Assembly (NCBI GenBank): GCA_009701885.1
Contig: WLJH01000001.1
Span: 62,001-126,000, forward strand
Origin: Actinomycetota bacterium
GTDB taxonomy: Bacteria > Actinomycetota > Actinomycetes > Propionibacteriales > Nocardioidaceae
Direction: 5' to 3'
DNA length: 64,000 nt
The position numbers were made by a program, and so were the translations under genes. Position 1 is the first letter of the stretch. Every line of letters starts with the position of its first letter. The notes beneath the pieces are model-generated. The model searched no databases and was not told where the DNA came from. It was given only the letters and a program-made list of their open reading frames with translations. Shown one piece after another: positions 1 to 10,287 of this stretch.

Positions 1-1
1 C

Positions 2-1729
<1,728 letters not shown>

Positions 1730-1738
1730 CTATAGAGT

Positions 1739-1752
1739 GAGAACACGTTCTA
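1739..1752. promoter_or_regulatory. KstR-type operator upstream of fadE34
   Basis: GAGAACACGTTCTA matches the KstR consensus TNNAACNNGTTNNA except for the first base. The right half-site runs into TAGTTT (1751-1756), a plausible -10 hexamer for the rightward gene. The start codon lies 37 nt further on and is preceded by AAGGA, so this transcript should have a leader. Confidence 0.8.
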
Positions 1753-1793
1753 GTTTTCGCGGTCAGGCACCCGCCGTCGCTGGAAGGACACGC

Positions 1794-3920
1794 ATGTCGA
1801 TCGGCATCTCCGAGGAGCACACCGAGCTCGCCGCCAGCCTGCGCGGGTGGGCCGCCGACGCGGGGGGCCTCGCGGCAGCCCGGGCCGCCGAGGGTGACCC
1901 CGGCGCGCGCTTCGACGACGCCTGGAAGGCCAGCGTCGAGATGGGCCTGGTGACGATCGCGGTGCCGGAGTCCCAGGGCGGCGGGGGCGGCACCATGCTC
2001 GACCTGGCCGTCGCGCTCGAGGCCTGCGCGGAGGAGCTGGTCGCCGGTCCGCTGCTCGGTCCCGCGGTCGTGGCCGGCGTGCTGGCGCGCGCCGGCGCCG
2101 GACCGGCCGTCGAGGCCGGGCTGGCGGCACTGGCGGGCGGCTCCGTGGTCTCGCTCGCGCTGCCGACCGCCTCGTCCGACGTCCTGCTCGACGCGCCGTC
2201 GGTGGAGCACGCGCTGGTGCGGGGTGGCAGCGGCTGGGCTCTGCTGCCCGCCTCCGCGCTGCGATTCGAGGCCGCCACCGGGCTGGACCTCTCCCGCCGT
2301 GCGGGTTCGGTGGTCTCGTGCGAGGAGTCGGCGGGGGAGCGCGTCGACGTCGACGACGCCCTCGTCCGTCGGGTCGCCGTCACCCTGGCCGCTGCCGAGG
2401 CCTCGGGGATCGCCCGCTGGTGCCTGCGCACGGCCGTGGCGTACGCCGGGGTGCGCGAGCAGTTCGGGCGCAAGATCGGCTCGTTCCAGGCCGTGAAGCA
2501 CCTGTGCGCCGAGATGCTCGAGACCGCCGAGGCGGTCACCGCCGCGGCCTGGGACGCCGCGGCCGCGGCCGACGCGACCGGACCCGACGCCGAGGCCCAG
2601 TGGGCCTTCGCCTGCGACGTGGCCGAGGCGACCTGCTTCGACGGGGCCGTCGAGGTGGCCAAGACCTGCATCCAGGTGCTCGGCGGCATCGGCTTCACCT
2701 TCGAGCACGACGCCCACCTCTACCTGCGCCGGGCACTGTCGCTGCGGGCCGCGCACGCCCGACCCGAGGCCGCCGCGGAGCGGCTGGCCGCCCAGGCCGT
2801 CGAGGGTCGGCGCCGTCGGGTCGAGGTCGACCTCGAGGGTCGCGACGAGGCGGTCCGTCCCGGCCTGCGCGCCGACGTCGAGTCGGTCGCGGCCCTGCCC
2901 ACTGCCGAGCGCCGAGCCGCCCTGGTCGACACCGGCCTGCTCATGCCGCACTGGCCGGCGCCGTACGGGCGCGACGCGGACGCGGTGACCCAGGTCGTCA
3001 TCGACGAGGAGCTGGCCCGGGCCGGGATCGAGCGGCCCGACATCGTCATCGCGGCGTGGGCCCTGCCGACGATCCTGCAGCACGGCACCGAGGCCCAGCG
3101 CGAGCGCTTCGTGCGCCCCTCGCTGCTGGGGGAGCTGGTCTGGTGCCAGCTCTTCTCCGAGCCCGGATCGGGATCCGACCTGGCCTCGCTGCGCACCAAG
3201 GCCGTGCGGGTCGAGGGCGGCTGGCGGCTGACCGGGCAGAAGGTGTGGACCTCGGTGGCCGACCAGGCCGACTGGGCGATCTGCCTGGCCCGCACCGACG
3301 CCGACGTCCCGCAGCACAAGGGGATCACCTACTTCCTCGTCGACATGCGCAGCGAGGGCATCGACGTGCGGCCGCTGCGCGAGATCACCGGCGAGGCGCT
3401 CTTCAACGAGGTGTTCCTCGACGACGTGTTCGTGCCCGACGACTGCGTCGTGGCCGAGCCCGGCGACGGTTGGAGGCTGGCCCGCACGACGCTGGCCAAC
3501 GAGCGGGTCGCGATGGCCACCACGCGGCTCTCGGCCGCGACCGAGCGGGCCGTCGAGCTGGCCGCGGAGGGCCTCGACCCGGCGCAGCGGGTCGCCGTCG
3601 GGCGGGCCGTCGCCCTGTCGACGGTCTGCACGCTGCTGGGGGTCCGATCGACGCTGCGGTCGCTGGCCGGTCAGGGCCCGGGTGCGGAGTCGAGCGTCGC
3701 CAAGCTGCTGGGCGTGCGCAACCGCCAGGACGCCGCCGAGCTGGTCGTCACCCTCCAGCAGGAGCGGCTGCTGCTCGTCGACACCACCGCGCGGGGCGAG
3801 GACCGCTTCGCCGCGGACGTCTGGGAGATGCTCAACACCCGCTGCCTGTCGATCGCCGGCGGGACCACCCAGATCCTGCGCAACATCGCCGGCGAGCGGA
3901 TCCTCGGGCTGCCCCGGTAA
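1794..3920 (+). CDS. fadE34: FadE34/ChsE3-type double-domain acyl-CoA dehydrogenase (708 aa)
   Basis: This enzyme is expected to dehydrogenate a CoA thioester of the shortened sterol side chain (a C24-type acyl-CoA in M. tuberculosis). Two ACAD halves lie in tandem. The N-terminal half (about 1-350) ends with an IQVLGGIGFTFEHDAHLYLR signature. The C-terminal half (about 365-708) has the FAD/substrate segments FSEPGSGSDLASLRTKA and GQKVWTSVADQADW and ends IAGGTTQILRNIAGERILGL. The length matches mycobacterial FadE34 (711 aa), where the duplication is normal. The frame is open 120 nt upstream, but ATG 1794 is chosen because it follows AAGGA and the KstR operator and gives the family N-terminus. 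The 3' end is only 3 bp from the convergent hydrolase gene. Confidence 0.9.
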   Translation: MSIGISEEHTELAASLRGWAADAGGLAAARAAEGDPGARFDDAWKASVEMGLVTIAVPESQGGGGGTMLDLAVALEACAEELVAGPLLGPAVVAGVLARAGAGPAVEAGLAALAGGSVVSLALPTASSDVLLDAPSVEHALVRGGSGWALLPASALRFEAATGLDLSRRAGSVVSCEESAGERVDVDDALVRRVAVTLAAAEASGIARWCLRTAVAYAGVREQFGRKIGSFQAVKHLCAEMLETAEAVTAAAWDAAAAADATGPDAEAQWAFACDVAEATCFDGAVEVAKTCIQVLGGIGFTFEHDAHLYLRRALSLRAAHARPEAAAERLAAQAVEGRRRRVEVDLEGRDEAVRPGLRADVESVAALPTAERRAALVDTGLLMPHWPAPYGRDADAVTQVVIDEELARAGIERPDIVIAAWALPTILQHGTEAQRERFVRPSLLGELVWCQLFSEPGSGSDLASLRTKAVRVEGGWRLTGQKVWTSVADQADWAICLARTDADVPQHKGITYFLVDMRSEGIDVRPLREITGEALFNEVFLDDVFVPDDCVVAEPGDGWRLARTTLANERVAMATTRLSAATERAVELAAEGLDPAQRVAVGRAVALSTVCTLLGVRSTLRSLAGQGPGAESSVAKLLGVRNRQDAAELVVTLQQERLLLVDTTARGEDRFAADVWEMLNTRCLSIAGGTTQILRNIAGERILGLPR

Positions 3921-3923
3921 GGA

Positions 3924-5147
3924 TCACCGCTGGCGGTACTGGTTCCAGTGCCAGTGCAGGTAGCGGTCGATCGCGCGGACGATGTGGGCGCTGCGGATCG
4001 AGGGGAAGACGTCGAAGGCGTGCTGCGCCCCGGGCAGCTCGGCGTAGACCACCGAGCGCTTGGAGGTGCGGCGCAGCTCCTCGACGAAGAGCCGGCCCTG
4101 CTCCACCGCGACGAGCGTGTCGCGCTGGCCGTGCAGCACGAAGAAGTCCGGGGCGTCCTCGGTGACCTGGAGGATCGGGGAGGCGGCCTCGAAGGCCTCC
4201 GGGTCCTCCGACCAGCGCCGCTGGAGCACCCGCGGGCCGAGGAACCGGTCGCGCATGAGCTCGGCCGAGCGCAGTCCGGTGGAGCCGGCGAAGTCGTAGA
4301 CGCCGTAGTGGGGGACCGCGACCTGGACGGAGGTGTCGACGTCCTCGAAGCCGGGCTGCCACTCGCGCCGGTGGGGGGTCAGAGCGGCGAGCGCGCAGAG
4401 GTGGCCGCCCGCGGAGCCTCCCGTGATGGCGATGTAGTCGGGGTTCCCGCCGTACGCCGCGATGTGCTCGCGGATCCAAGCGATCGACTTCTTCACGTCG
4501 ATGACGTGGGCCGGGAACGGGTCGCGGGGGGCCAGGCGGTAGTTGATCGCCACGCACACCCAGCCCTTGGCCGCCAGGTGCTGCATCAGCGGGATGCCCT
4601 GCTGGTCCTTCTTGCCGATGGTCCAGCCGCCCCCGTGCACCTGGAGGAGGACGGGCGCGCCCTCGAGCGGCGTGTCGGCCGGGACGTAGACGTCGAGGAG
4701 CCCGCGGCGGCCGGTCTCGTCGTCGTAGGCGATGTCCTTGTGCACCGTGACCCGCGGCTCGCGCATCCGGAACGGGTAGACCAGCTTGCGCCACGGGACG
4801 GCGAGGTCGGCCGGGGTGGGTGCGCTGTCGAGCTGCTCGACGTAGTCGGCACCGAGGCCCTCGACCAGCGCCTCCTCGGCCGCGGTGCCGACCTGGCGCG
4901 ACTGGGCGACGAGGTAGGTCAGTCCGGCCGCGCTGGCAGCGGCGAGCGCGAGGCCGCGCGGGTCCCGCTTCTCGCTGCGCGCGTTGGCCAGGGCGTCGAC
5001 GGTCGTGGCCGCCAGGACGTGCGGGGCCAGCTCGCCGGTGAGCCAGCCGGCGAAGAACGCCGGGATGCCGGCGCGGAAGCCGGGGACCGGGCGGATGGCG
5101 TTGGCGGTGAGGGCCGCGGTGATGACCTGGCGGCGCAGGAACGACAT
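3924..5147 (-). CDS. HSL-family alpha/beta hydrolase (esterase/lipase), 407 aa
   Basis: This is a hormone-sensitive-lipase-type hydrolase. HGGGW (oxyanion hole) is followed by the nucleophile motif GGSAGG, then HGQRDTLV carrying the acid and GAQHAFD carrying the histidine. Residues 1-110 form an extra N-terminal region with hydrophobic stretches (FFAGWLTGELAPHVLAA and ALAAASAAGLTYLVA), suggesting membrane association. ATG 5147 is preferred over an in-frame ATG at 5252, whose extension is Arg-rich and low in complexity. Related Lip enzymes hydrolyse short acyl or sterol esters, and the position among sterol genes fits release of esterified substrate, but specificity cannot be read from sequence. 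Confidence 0.8.
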   Translation of the reverse strand: MSFLRRQVITAALTANAIRPVPGFRAGIPAFFAGWLTGELAPHVLAATTVDALANARSEKRDPRGLALAAASAAGLTYLVAQSRQVGTAAEEALVEGLGADYVEQLDSAPTPADLAVPWRKLVYPFRMREPRVTVHKDIAYDDETGRRGLLDVYVPADTPLEGAPVLLQVHGGGWTIGKKDQQGIPLMQHLAAKGWVCVAINYRLAPRDPFPAHVIDVKKSIAWIREHIAAYGGNPDYIAITGGSAGGHLCALAALTPHRREWQPGFEDVDTSVQVAVPHYGVYDFAGSTGLRSAELMRDRFLGPRVLQRRWSEDPEAFEAASPILQVTEDAPDFFVLHGQRDTLVAVEQGRLFVEELRRTSKRSVVYAELPGAQHAFDVFPSIRSAHIVRAIDRYLHWHWNQYRQR

Positions 5148-5269
5148 GGCGCGATCGTAGGGGCACGCACCGGTCCCCGTGTCCGCGCCGTCCACCCGAC
5201 GCCGTCGCCTTCGGGTCCGTCGCTCGTTGTGAGGGCGACCCCGCAGCGCCACCCCTTCGGAGATTGACA

Positions 5270-6679
5270 GTGGACCGACTCTCAGGGCTCGACGCGAGCT
5301 TCCTCTACCTCGAGACCCCCGAGCAGCTGATGCACGTGTGCGCGCTGTTCGTGCTGGACCCGAGCACGATGCCCGAGCCGTACTCCTTCCGCCGGCTCCA
5401 GCAGCAGATCGAGGACGCCGTCAGCGACGTGCCGACCTTCACCCGCAAGCTGCGCCGCGTGCCGCTCGGCCTCGACCACCCGATCTGGGTGCGGGACGCG
5501 CGCTTCGACATCGAGCGGCACGTGCACCGCCTCGCCGTGCCGCCGCCCGGCGGCTACGAGGAGCTGACCGCCCTGACCGCGCACCTGGCCGGCCTGCCGC
5601 TGGACCGCTCGCGGCCGCTGTGGGAGATGTGGGTCATCGAGGGGTACGCCGACGAGGACGGCGAGAAGGTCGTGGTCTTCTCCAAGATGCACCACGCGAC
5701 GGTCGACGGCGTGTCCGGCTCCAACCTCGTCAGCGCCCTGTGCAGCCTCTCGCCGACCGACCCGCCGCTGCGCCTGGAGGAGGTCGGCACCCACGGGCGC
5801 GAGCCCGGGCGCCGCGAGCTGCTGGGTCGCGCGGTCCTGACGAACCTCACGCGCCCGGTCGCGGCCGCCCGCCTGGTCCAGCCGACGACCCAGATGATCA
5901 CCCGCACGGTGGCACGGGCCCGCGCCGGCACCGCGATGGCCGCGCCGCTCACCGCGCCGCGGACCTCGTTCAACGGCACCATCACCGGGCACCGCAGCAT
6001 CGGCTTCCTCGACCTGGACCTCGAGGAGGTGCGCGCGGTCAAGAACGCCACCGGGACGACGGTCAACGACGTCGTGCTGGCCATCGCCGGGGGAGCCCTG
6101 CGGGCCTACCTCGCCGAGCACGACGACCTCCCGGAGGAGTCGCTGCTGGCGACCGTCCCGGTCTCGGTGCACGCCTCGACCCGGCACTCGACCGGCGCCA
6201 ACAAGGTCTCGGCGCTCTTCACCAAGCTCGCCACGCACCTCGACGACCCGCTCGAGCGGCTGGCCGACCTCGCGGAGCGCAACCGGCACGCCAAGGAGCA
6301 CCAGCAGGCGATCAGCGCCGACGCCCTCCAGGACTGGGCGGAGTTCGCGGCCCCGCGGACCTTCGGGCTCGCCGTCCGGGCCTACGCCGGCCTCGGGCTG
6401 GCCGACCGGCTCCCGGTCGCGCACAACCTGGTGATCTCCAACGTCCCCGGGCCGCCGATCCCGCTGTACCTGGCCGGCGCCCGGATCCAGGCGCTCTACC
6501 CGCTCGGCCCGGTCTTCCACGGCGCCGGGCTGAACGTCACGGTGCTGTCCAACGCCGGTCGCCTGCACGTGGGCGTCATCGCCTGCCGCGAGTCGGTGCC
6601 GGACCCGGACGTCCTGGTGGGCCACTTCCCGAACGAGCTCGCGCGGCTGCGGGCCGCCGTGGAGGCCCAGCACGTCTGA
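5270..6679 (+). CDS. WS/DGAT wax ester synthase/diacylglycerol acyltransferase (469 aa)
   Basis: The N-terminus DRLSGLDASFLYLETPEQ is the family signature, and HHATVDG (about residues 143-149) is the catalytic HHxxxDG motif. The C-terminal half contains NLVISNVPGPPIPLYLAGA, typical of the WES C-terminal domain. The enzyme would transfer acyl groups from CoA to diacylglycerol or alcohols for storage lipid. GTG 5270 is chosen because CGGAG (5258-5262) sits 7 nt before it; the TTG at 5264 would be only 1 nt from that site. Propionyl- and acetyl-CoA from sterol breakdown could feed storage lipid, which would explain its position. No KstR site is visible directly upstream. Confidence 0.88.
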   Translation: MDRLSGLDASFLYLETPEQLMHVCALFVLDPSTMPEPYSFRRLQQQIEDAVSDVPTFTRKLRRVPLGLDHPIWVRDARFDIERHVHRLAVPPPGGYEELTALTAHLAGLPLDRSRPLWEMWVIEGYADEDGEKVVVFSKMHHATVDGVSGSNLVSALCSLSPTDPPLRLEEVGTHGREPGRRELLGRAVLTNLTRPVAAARLVQPTTQMITRTVARARAGTAMAAPLTAPRTSFNGTITGHRSIGFLDLDLEEVRAVKNATGTTVNDVVLAIAGGALRAYLAEHDDLPEESLLATVPVSVHASTRHSTGANKVSALFTKLATHLDDPLERLADLAERNRHAKEHQQAISADALQDWAEFAAPRTFGLAVRAYAGLGLADRLPVAHNLVISNVPGPPIPLYLAGARIQALYPLGPVFHGAGLNVTVLSNAGRLHVGVIACRESVPDPDVLVGHFPNELARLRAAVEAQHV

Positions 6680-6706
6680 CCCGCGGCGCGCCCTCCCGCG
6701 GCGAGG

Positions 6707-6720
6707 TAGAACACGTTACA
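6707..6720. promoter_or_regulatory. KstR-type operator of the chsE-chsH-ltp2 operon
   Basis: TAGAACACGTTACA fits TNNAACNNGTTNNA at every fixed position. It lies 42 nt before the GTG start of the fused dehydrogenase. CAGTTT (6719-6724) follows directly as a possible -10. Confidence 0.85.
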
Positions 6721-6762
6721 GTTTCGGGTGACGACCCCGCCCCAGAGCAGCAGGAGGCACCC

Positions 6763-8958
6763 GTGACGAACGGCTACGACCCGCAGGAGCACGCCGAGCA
6801 GACCGAGGCGGTCCGCTCGGTGGTCCGCGAGGCGCTGGACCGCGACGCCGACTGGGCCGCCCTGGCCCAGGCAGGCCTGCTCGGCCTCGGCATCCCCGAG
6901 GAGCACGGCGGCGACGGCCTCGGTCTCCTCGAGGTCGGCGTGCTGCTGCGGGAGGCCGCTTCCCGGGCCCGTCACCTGCCGCTCTGGGAGACGCTGGTCT
7001 GCGGCGGGCTCGTGCTCACCGCCCACGGCACCGACGCCCAGCGCAAGGAGCTGCTCCCGGGCATCGCCTCCGGCGAGGTCCTGCTCACGCCGGCCCTGCG
7101 GGAGGTCGGTCGGGGCCTGGGCGCCACGCCCTCCACGACGTACGCCGAGGGGCGGGTGACCGGCCGCAAGATCGCCGTCACCCATGCCGCCGACGCGACG
7201 CGCCTGCTCGTGACCGCCGTGGACGGCGACCGCCCGGTCGTGGCCCTGGTCGACCCGCACGGCCCCGGTGTGGAGCTGCACGTCTCCCCGTCCTCCGCGC
7301 GGATCGACCGCCACACGGTGGTGCTCGACGGCGCGCCCGCCGACCTGCTCGAGGGCGACGCCGCGCAGGCGCTGCTCGACCACGCCGTCGCCGGGCTGTG
7401 CCTGGTGGGCGCGGGCGCCCTGGCCGGTGCGCGCGACCTGACCGCGGGCTACGTCAAGGGCCGCACCCAGTTCGGCCGCACCCTGGCGGAGTTCCAGGCG
7501 GTCGCCATGCAGGTCGCCGACGTCTACATCGCCGCGCGCACCACCGACCTGGCCGCCGACAACGCGGCCTGGCGGGTCGCGGCGGGCCTCGACGCCGGCG
7601 ACGACCTCGCGGTGGCGGCGTACTGGCTGTGCCAGGAGGGGCCGCGCACGCTGCGCACCTGCCACCACCTGCACGGCGGCATGGGCGTCGACGAGACCTA
7701 CCCGCTGCACCACTACTTCTCGCTCGTCACCGACCTCGTCCACGACCTCGACGTCGCCGCCGCCCAGGTGCCGGTCGAGACGGCCGCTGCCAAGAACCTC
7801 GAGCTCACCGCCGACCAGCGTGCGCTCAAGGACGAGGTGCGCGCGTACTTCACGGGCCTCGCCGCCGAGAACGAGCACCGCGACTCCACCGAGGAGGGTG
7901 CGCGCGACCGGCACGGGGAGACCTACCAGCGCGTCATCCGGCAGATGGGTGCCGACGGCTGGATGGGCGTCGGCTGGCCGACGGAGTACGGCGGTCGCGG
8001 GCTCGGAGAGGTCGAGCAGACGATCTTCGCCAACGAGGCGCAGTGGGCCGACGTGCACCTCCCGGCCGTGACCCTGCAGACCGTGGGCCCGACGCTGATC
8101 CGCTACGGCACGGAGAAGCAGAAGGAGATGTTCCTCGAGCGGATCCTGGCCGGCGACGTGCACTTCGCGATCGGCTACTCCGAGCCCGACGCCGGCACGG
8201 ACCTGGCCTCGCTGCGCACCACCGCGCGCCGCGACGGCGACCACTACGTCGTCAACGGCCAGAAGCTGTGGACCACCGGCGGCCACCAGGCCGACTACGT
8301 GTGGCTCGCGGTGCGCACCGACCTCGAGGCGCCCAAGCACAAGGGGATCTCGATCCTCATCGTCGACACCACGGACCCGGGCTACTCCTGGACCCCGATC
8401 ATCACCGCCGACGGCTCGCACCACGTCAACGCCACCTACTACAACGACGTGCGCGTGCCCGTCGACATGCTGGTCGGCGAGGAGAACCAGGGCTGGAAGC
8501 TCATCACCACCCAGCTCAACCACGAGCGCGTCATGCTCGGCCCGGCCGGCCGGATCGAGGGCCTGCGCGACAAGGTCGCCGCGTGGCTCGGCGAGCGGGA
8601 CCTGCTGGACCGTCCCGACGTGGCCGACGTCCTGGGCCGGGTCACCGCGGCCTTCCGCGTCAACGAGCTGCTCAACTGGGAGGTCGCGCGCGCCGCTGCC
8701 ACCGGTGAGGTGTCCGTGGCGGACGCCTCCTCGTCGAAGGTCTTCGCCGCCGACCAGGTCCAGCACCTGTTGGCCGACCTGATCTCCCTCGTGCACCGCC
8801 ACGGTGACCCGGGGGAGCCCGCGACCCGTCAGCTCCTCACCTACCTCGACGCCCAGGCGAAGCGGAACCTCGTGCTCACCTTCGGTGGGGGCGTGCAGGA
8901 GGTGCAGCGCGAGCTGATCGGCATGTTCGGCCTCGGGATGCCCCGGGTGCCCCGATGA
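6763..8958 (+). CDS. chsE1-chsE2: ChsE1-ChsE2 fusion: steroid 3-carbon side-chain acyl-CoA dehydrogenase (731 aa)
   Basis: In mycobacteria FadE28 (ChsE1) and FadE29 (ChsE2) are separate subunits of an alpha2-beta2 enzyme that dehydrogenates the C22 propanoyl side chain of the sterol CoA ester. Here both lie in one chain. Residues 1 to about 343 resemble FadE28, ending CHHLHGGMGVDETYPLHHYF. Residues about 347-731 resemble FadE29, with YSEPDAGTDLASLRTTARR, VNGQKLWTTGGHQADYVWLA and YYNDVRVPVDMLVGEENQGW, ending TFGGGVQEVQRELIGMFGL. GTG 6763 follows AGGAGG at proper spacing, and the frame continues without a stop across the junction. The stop overlaps the next start (ATGA at 8955). Only the C-terminal half has the full ACAD active-site segments; the N-terminal half is degenerate, as in ChsE1. 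Confidence 0.9.
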   Translation: MTNGYDPQEHAEQTEAVRSVVREALDRDADWAALAQAGLLGLGIPEEHGGDGLGLLEVGVLLREAASRARHLPLWETLVCGGLVLTAHGTDAQRKELLPGIASGEVLLTPALREVGRGLGATPSTTYAEGRVTGRKIAVTHAADATRLLVTAVDGDRPVVALVDPHGPGVELHVSPSSARIDRHTVVLDGAPADLLEGDAAQALLDHAVAGLCLVGAGALAGARDLTAGYVKGRTQFGRTLAEFQAVAMQVADVYIAARTTDLAADNAAWRVAAGLDAGDDLAVAAYWLCQEGPRTLRTCHHLHGGMGVDETYPLHHYFSLVTDLVHDLDVAAAQVPVETAAAKNLELTADQRALKDEVRAYFTGLAAENEHRDSTEEGARDRHGETYQRVIRQMGADGWMGVGWPTEYGGRGLGEVEQTIFANEAQWADVHLPAVTLQTVGPTLIRYGTEKQKEMFLERILAGDVHFAIGYSEPDAGTDLASLRTTARRDGDHYVVNGQKLWTTGGHQADYVWLAVRTDLEAPKHKGISILIVDTTDPGYSWTPIITADGSHHVNATYYNDVRVPVDMLVGEENQGWKLITTQLNHERVMLGPAGRIEGLRDKVAAWLGERDLLDRPDVADVLGRVTAAFRVNELLNWEVARAAATGEVSVADASSSKVFAADQVQHLLADLISLVHRHGDPGEPATRQLLTYLDAQAKRNLVLTFGGGVQEVQRELIGMFGLGMPRVPR

Positions 8959-9488
8959 GTGCCGGCACCGACGAGCTGTTCGGCGTCGACGAGGCCGTCC
9001 ACGCCGAGGTCATGGCCGAGGCCGAGCGGATCAAGGCGCTGGGCGAGGCGGCCGAGCGCGAGGCCCGCGACCCGGTCAACCAGCCGACGATCAACAACTG
9101 GCTCGAGGCCATGGGCTACGACGACCCCCGCTGGAAGGCGGGGGAGGCGCCGCCGTCGATGGCGCAGGTGTGGACGATGTACGGCCTGGGCGGCAAGCCG
9201 CCGGCCGACGACCCGCTGCACGGGATGATGCGCGTGCTCACCGACGCCGGGTTCACCGCGGTGCTGGGCACCAACTGCGAGCAGGAGTACGTCCGCACCC
9301 TGCGGGTCGGGGAGCAGGTGCGGGTCACCACCGCCCTGGAGTCCGTCGTCGGACCCAAGCGCACCGGCATGGGCGTGGGCTACTTCGTGACCTCGCGCAA
9401 CACCTGGTACGTGGGCGACGAGGTCGTCGCGACCATGCTGTTCCGGGTTCTCAAGTTCGTCCCGCGCTCGAAGGAGACCACCGCGTGA
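8955..9488 (+). CDS. chsH2N: ChsH2 MaoC-like (hot-dog) half as a separate protein (177 aa)
   Basis: In M. tuberculosis ChsH2 is a 311-residue protein with an N-terminal MaoC-like domain that pairs with ChsH1 to hydrate the unsaturated sterol-CoA, and a C-terminal DUF35 domain that binds Ltp2. This gene encodes only the MaoC-like part. NQPTINNWLEAMGYDDPRW lies near the N-terminus, and FTAVLGTNCEQEYVRTLRVG and TWYVGDEVVATMLFRVLKF form the hot-dog core. Its stop overlaps the start of the DUF35 gene (GTGA at 9485). 177 plus 133 residues add up to the size of the undivided protein, so this is a clean split at the domain boundary, not decay. Confidence 0.87.
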   Translation: MSAGTDELFGVDEAVHAEVMAEAERIKALGEAAEREARDPVNQPTINNWLEAMGYDDPRWKAGEAPPSMAQVWTMYGLGGKPPADDPLHGMMRVLTDAGFTAVLGTNCEQEYVRTLRVGEQVRVTTALESVVGPKRTGMGVGYFVTSRNTWYVGDEVVATMLFRVLKFVPRSKETTA

Positions 9489-9886
9489 GCGGGGTCCTGC
9501 GTCCGCAGCACAACCGCGACACGGCGTACTTCTGGGAGGGGACAGCGGCCGGCGAGCTGCGCCTGCAGAAGTGCAACGCGTGCGGTGCCCTGCGGCACCC
9601 GCCCGGGCCGGCGTGCCCCGAGTGCGGCGCGCTCGACCGCGGCCACGTGCGGGCCTCCGGCGAGGGCGAGATCTTCTCCTGGGTGGTCCACCGCCACCCG
9701 CAGGTGCCGGGCCGGCAGACCCCGTTCGTCATCGCGCTCGTGACCCTCTCCGAGGGCCCGCGGGTGCTGGGCGAGCTGCTCGGGGTCGACCCGGACACCA
9801 CGGACGACCTGATCGGCGCCCGCGTGCGCATCGACTTCCAGCGCGTCGACGACGAGCTGACCCTGCCCGTGTGGAGGCTGGCGTGA
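9485..9886 (+). CDS. chsH2C: ChsH2 DUF35 half: Zn-ribbon/OB-fold partner of Ltp2 (133 aa)
   Basis: A rubredoxin-like zinc ribbon has C30, C33, C44 and C47 (CNACGALRHPPGPACPEC), followed by an OB-fold segment ending DDELTLPVWRLA. YFWEGTAAGELRLQKC is the usual DUF35 entry helix. In the Ltp2-ChsH2 complexes characterised elsewhere this domain is needed for the retro-aldol reaction and is fused to the hydratase; here it is free-standing. GTG 9485 overlaps the previous stop and the stop overlaps the ChsH1 start (GTGA at 9883), giving tight translational coupling. Confidence 0.88.
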   Translation: MSGVLRPQHNRDTAYFWEGTAAGELRLQKCNACGALRHPPGPACPECGALDRGHVRASGEGEIFSWVVHRHPQVPGRQTPFVIALVTLSEGPRVLGELLGVDPDTTDDLIGARVRIDFQRVDDELTLPVWRLA

Positions 9887-10287
9887 CCACGACCCTTCTC
9901 GAGCCCGGCACGACCCTCCCGGAGTGGAGCGTGCCGCTCACCCCGACGATCATCGTGTCGACGGCGATCGCGACCCGCGACTTCCAGGACGTCCACCACG
10001 ACCGCGACATCGCGCAGGCGGCCGGGTCGAAGGACGTCTTCATGAACATCCTGACCTCGACCGCGTTCGTCGAGCGCTACGTCAACGACTGGGTGCGCGC
10101 GGAGACCGGCGAGGGGGCTGTCGTGAAGGGCATCGCGATCCGGCTCGGCGCCCCGGCGTACCCCTACGACACGCTCACCTTCACCGGGTCGGTCGAGTCG
10201 GTCGAGGACGGCGTCGCAGTGCTCAAGGTGACCGGGTCGGTGTCGCTGGGCGACCACGTGATCGGCACCGTGAAGGTCGCCGTCTGA
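9883..10287 (+). CDS. chsH1: ChsH1 MaoC-like enoyl-CoA hydratase subunit (134 aa)
   Basis: This is the catalytic hot-dog subunit of the side-chain hydratase. RDFQDVHHDRDIAQAAGSKD is the hydratase signature carrying the Asp-x4-His pair (D44, H49 region). FMNILTSTAFVERYVNDW forms the central helix. It should add water across the double bond made by ChsE to give the beta-hydroxyacyl-CoA cleaved by Ltp2. GTG 9883 is fixed by the overlap with the DUF35 stop, and the stop shares one base with the Ltp2 ATG (TGATG at 10285). Confidence 0.9.
   Translation: MTTTLLEPGTTLPEWSVPLTPTIIVSTAIATRDFQDVHHDRDIAQAAGSKDVFMNILTSTAFVERYVNDWVRAETGEGAVVKGIAIRLGAPAYPYDTLTFTGSVESVEDGVAVLKVTGSVSLGDHVIGTVKVAV

Noticed and set aside
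5338..6762. An N-terminal extension of about 475 residues on the fused dehydrogenase
   Set aside because: The open frame runs through the acyltransferase gene in another phase, is Arg/Ala-rich, and AGGAGG before GTG 6763 plus the KstR operator place the start later.
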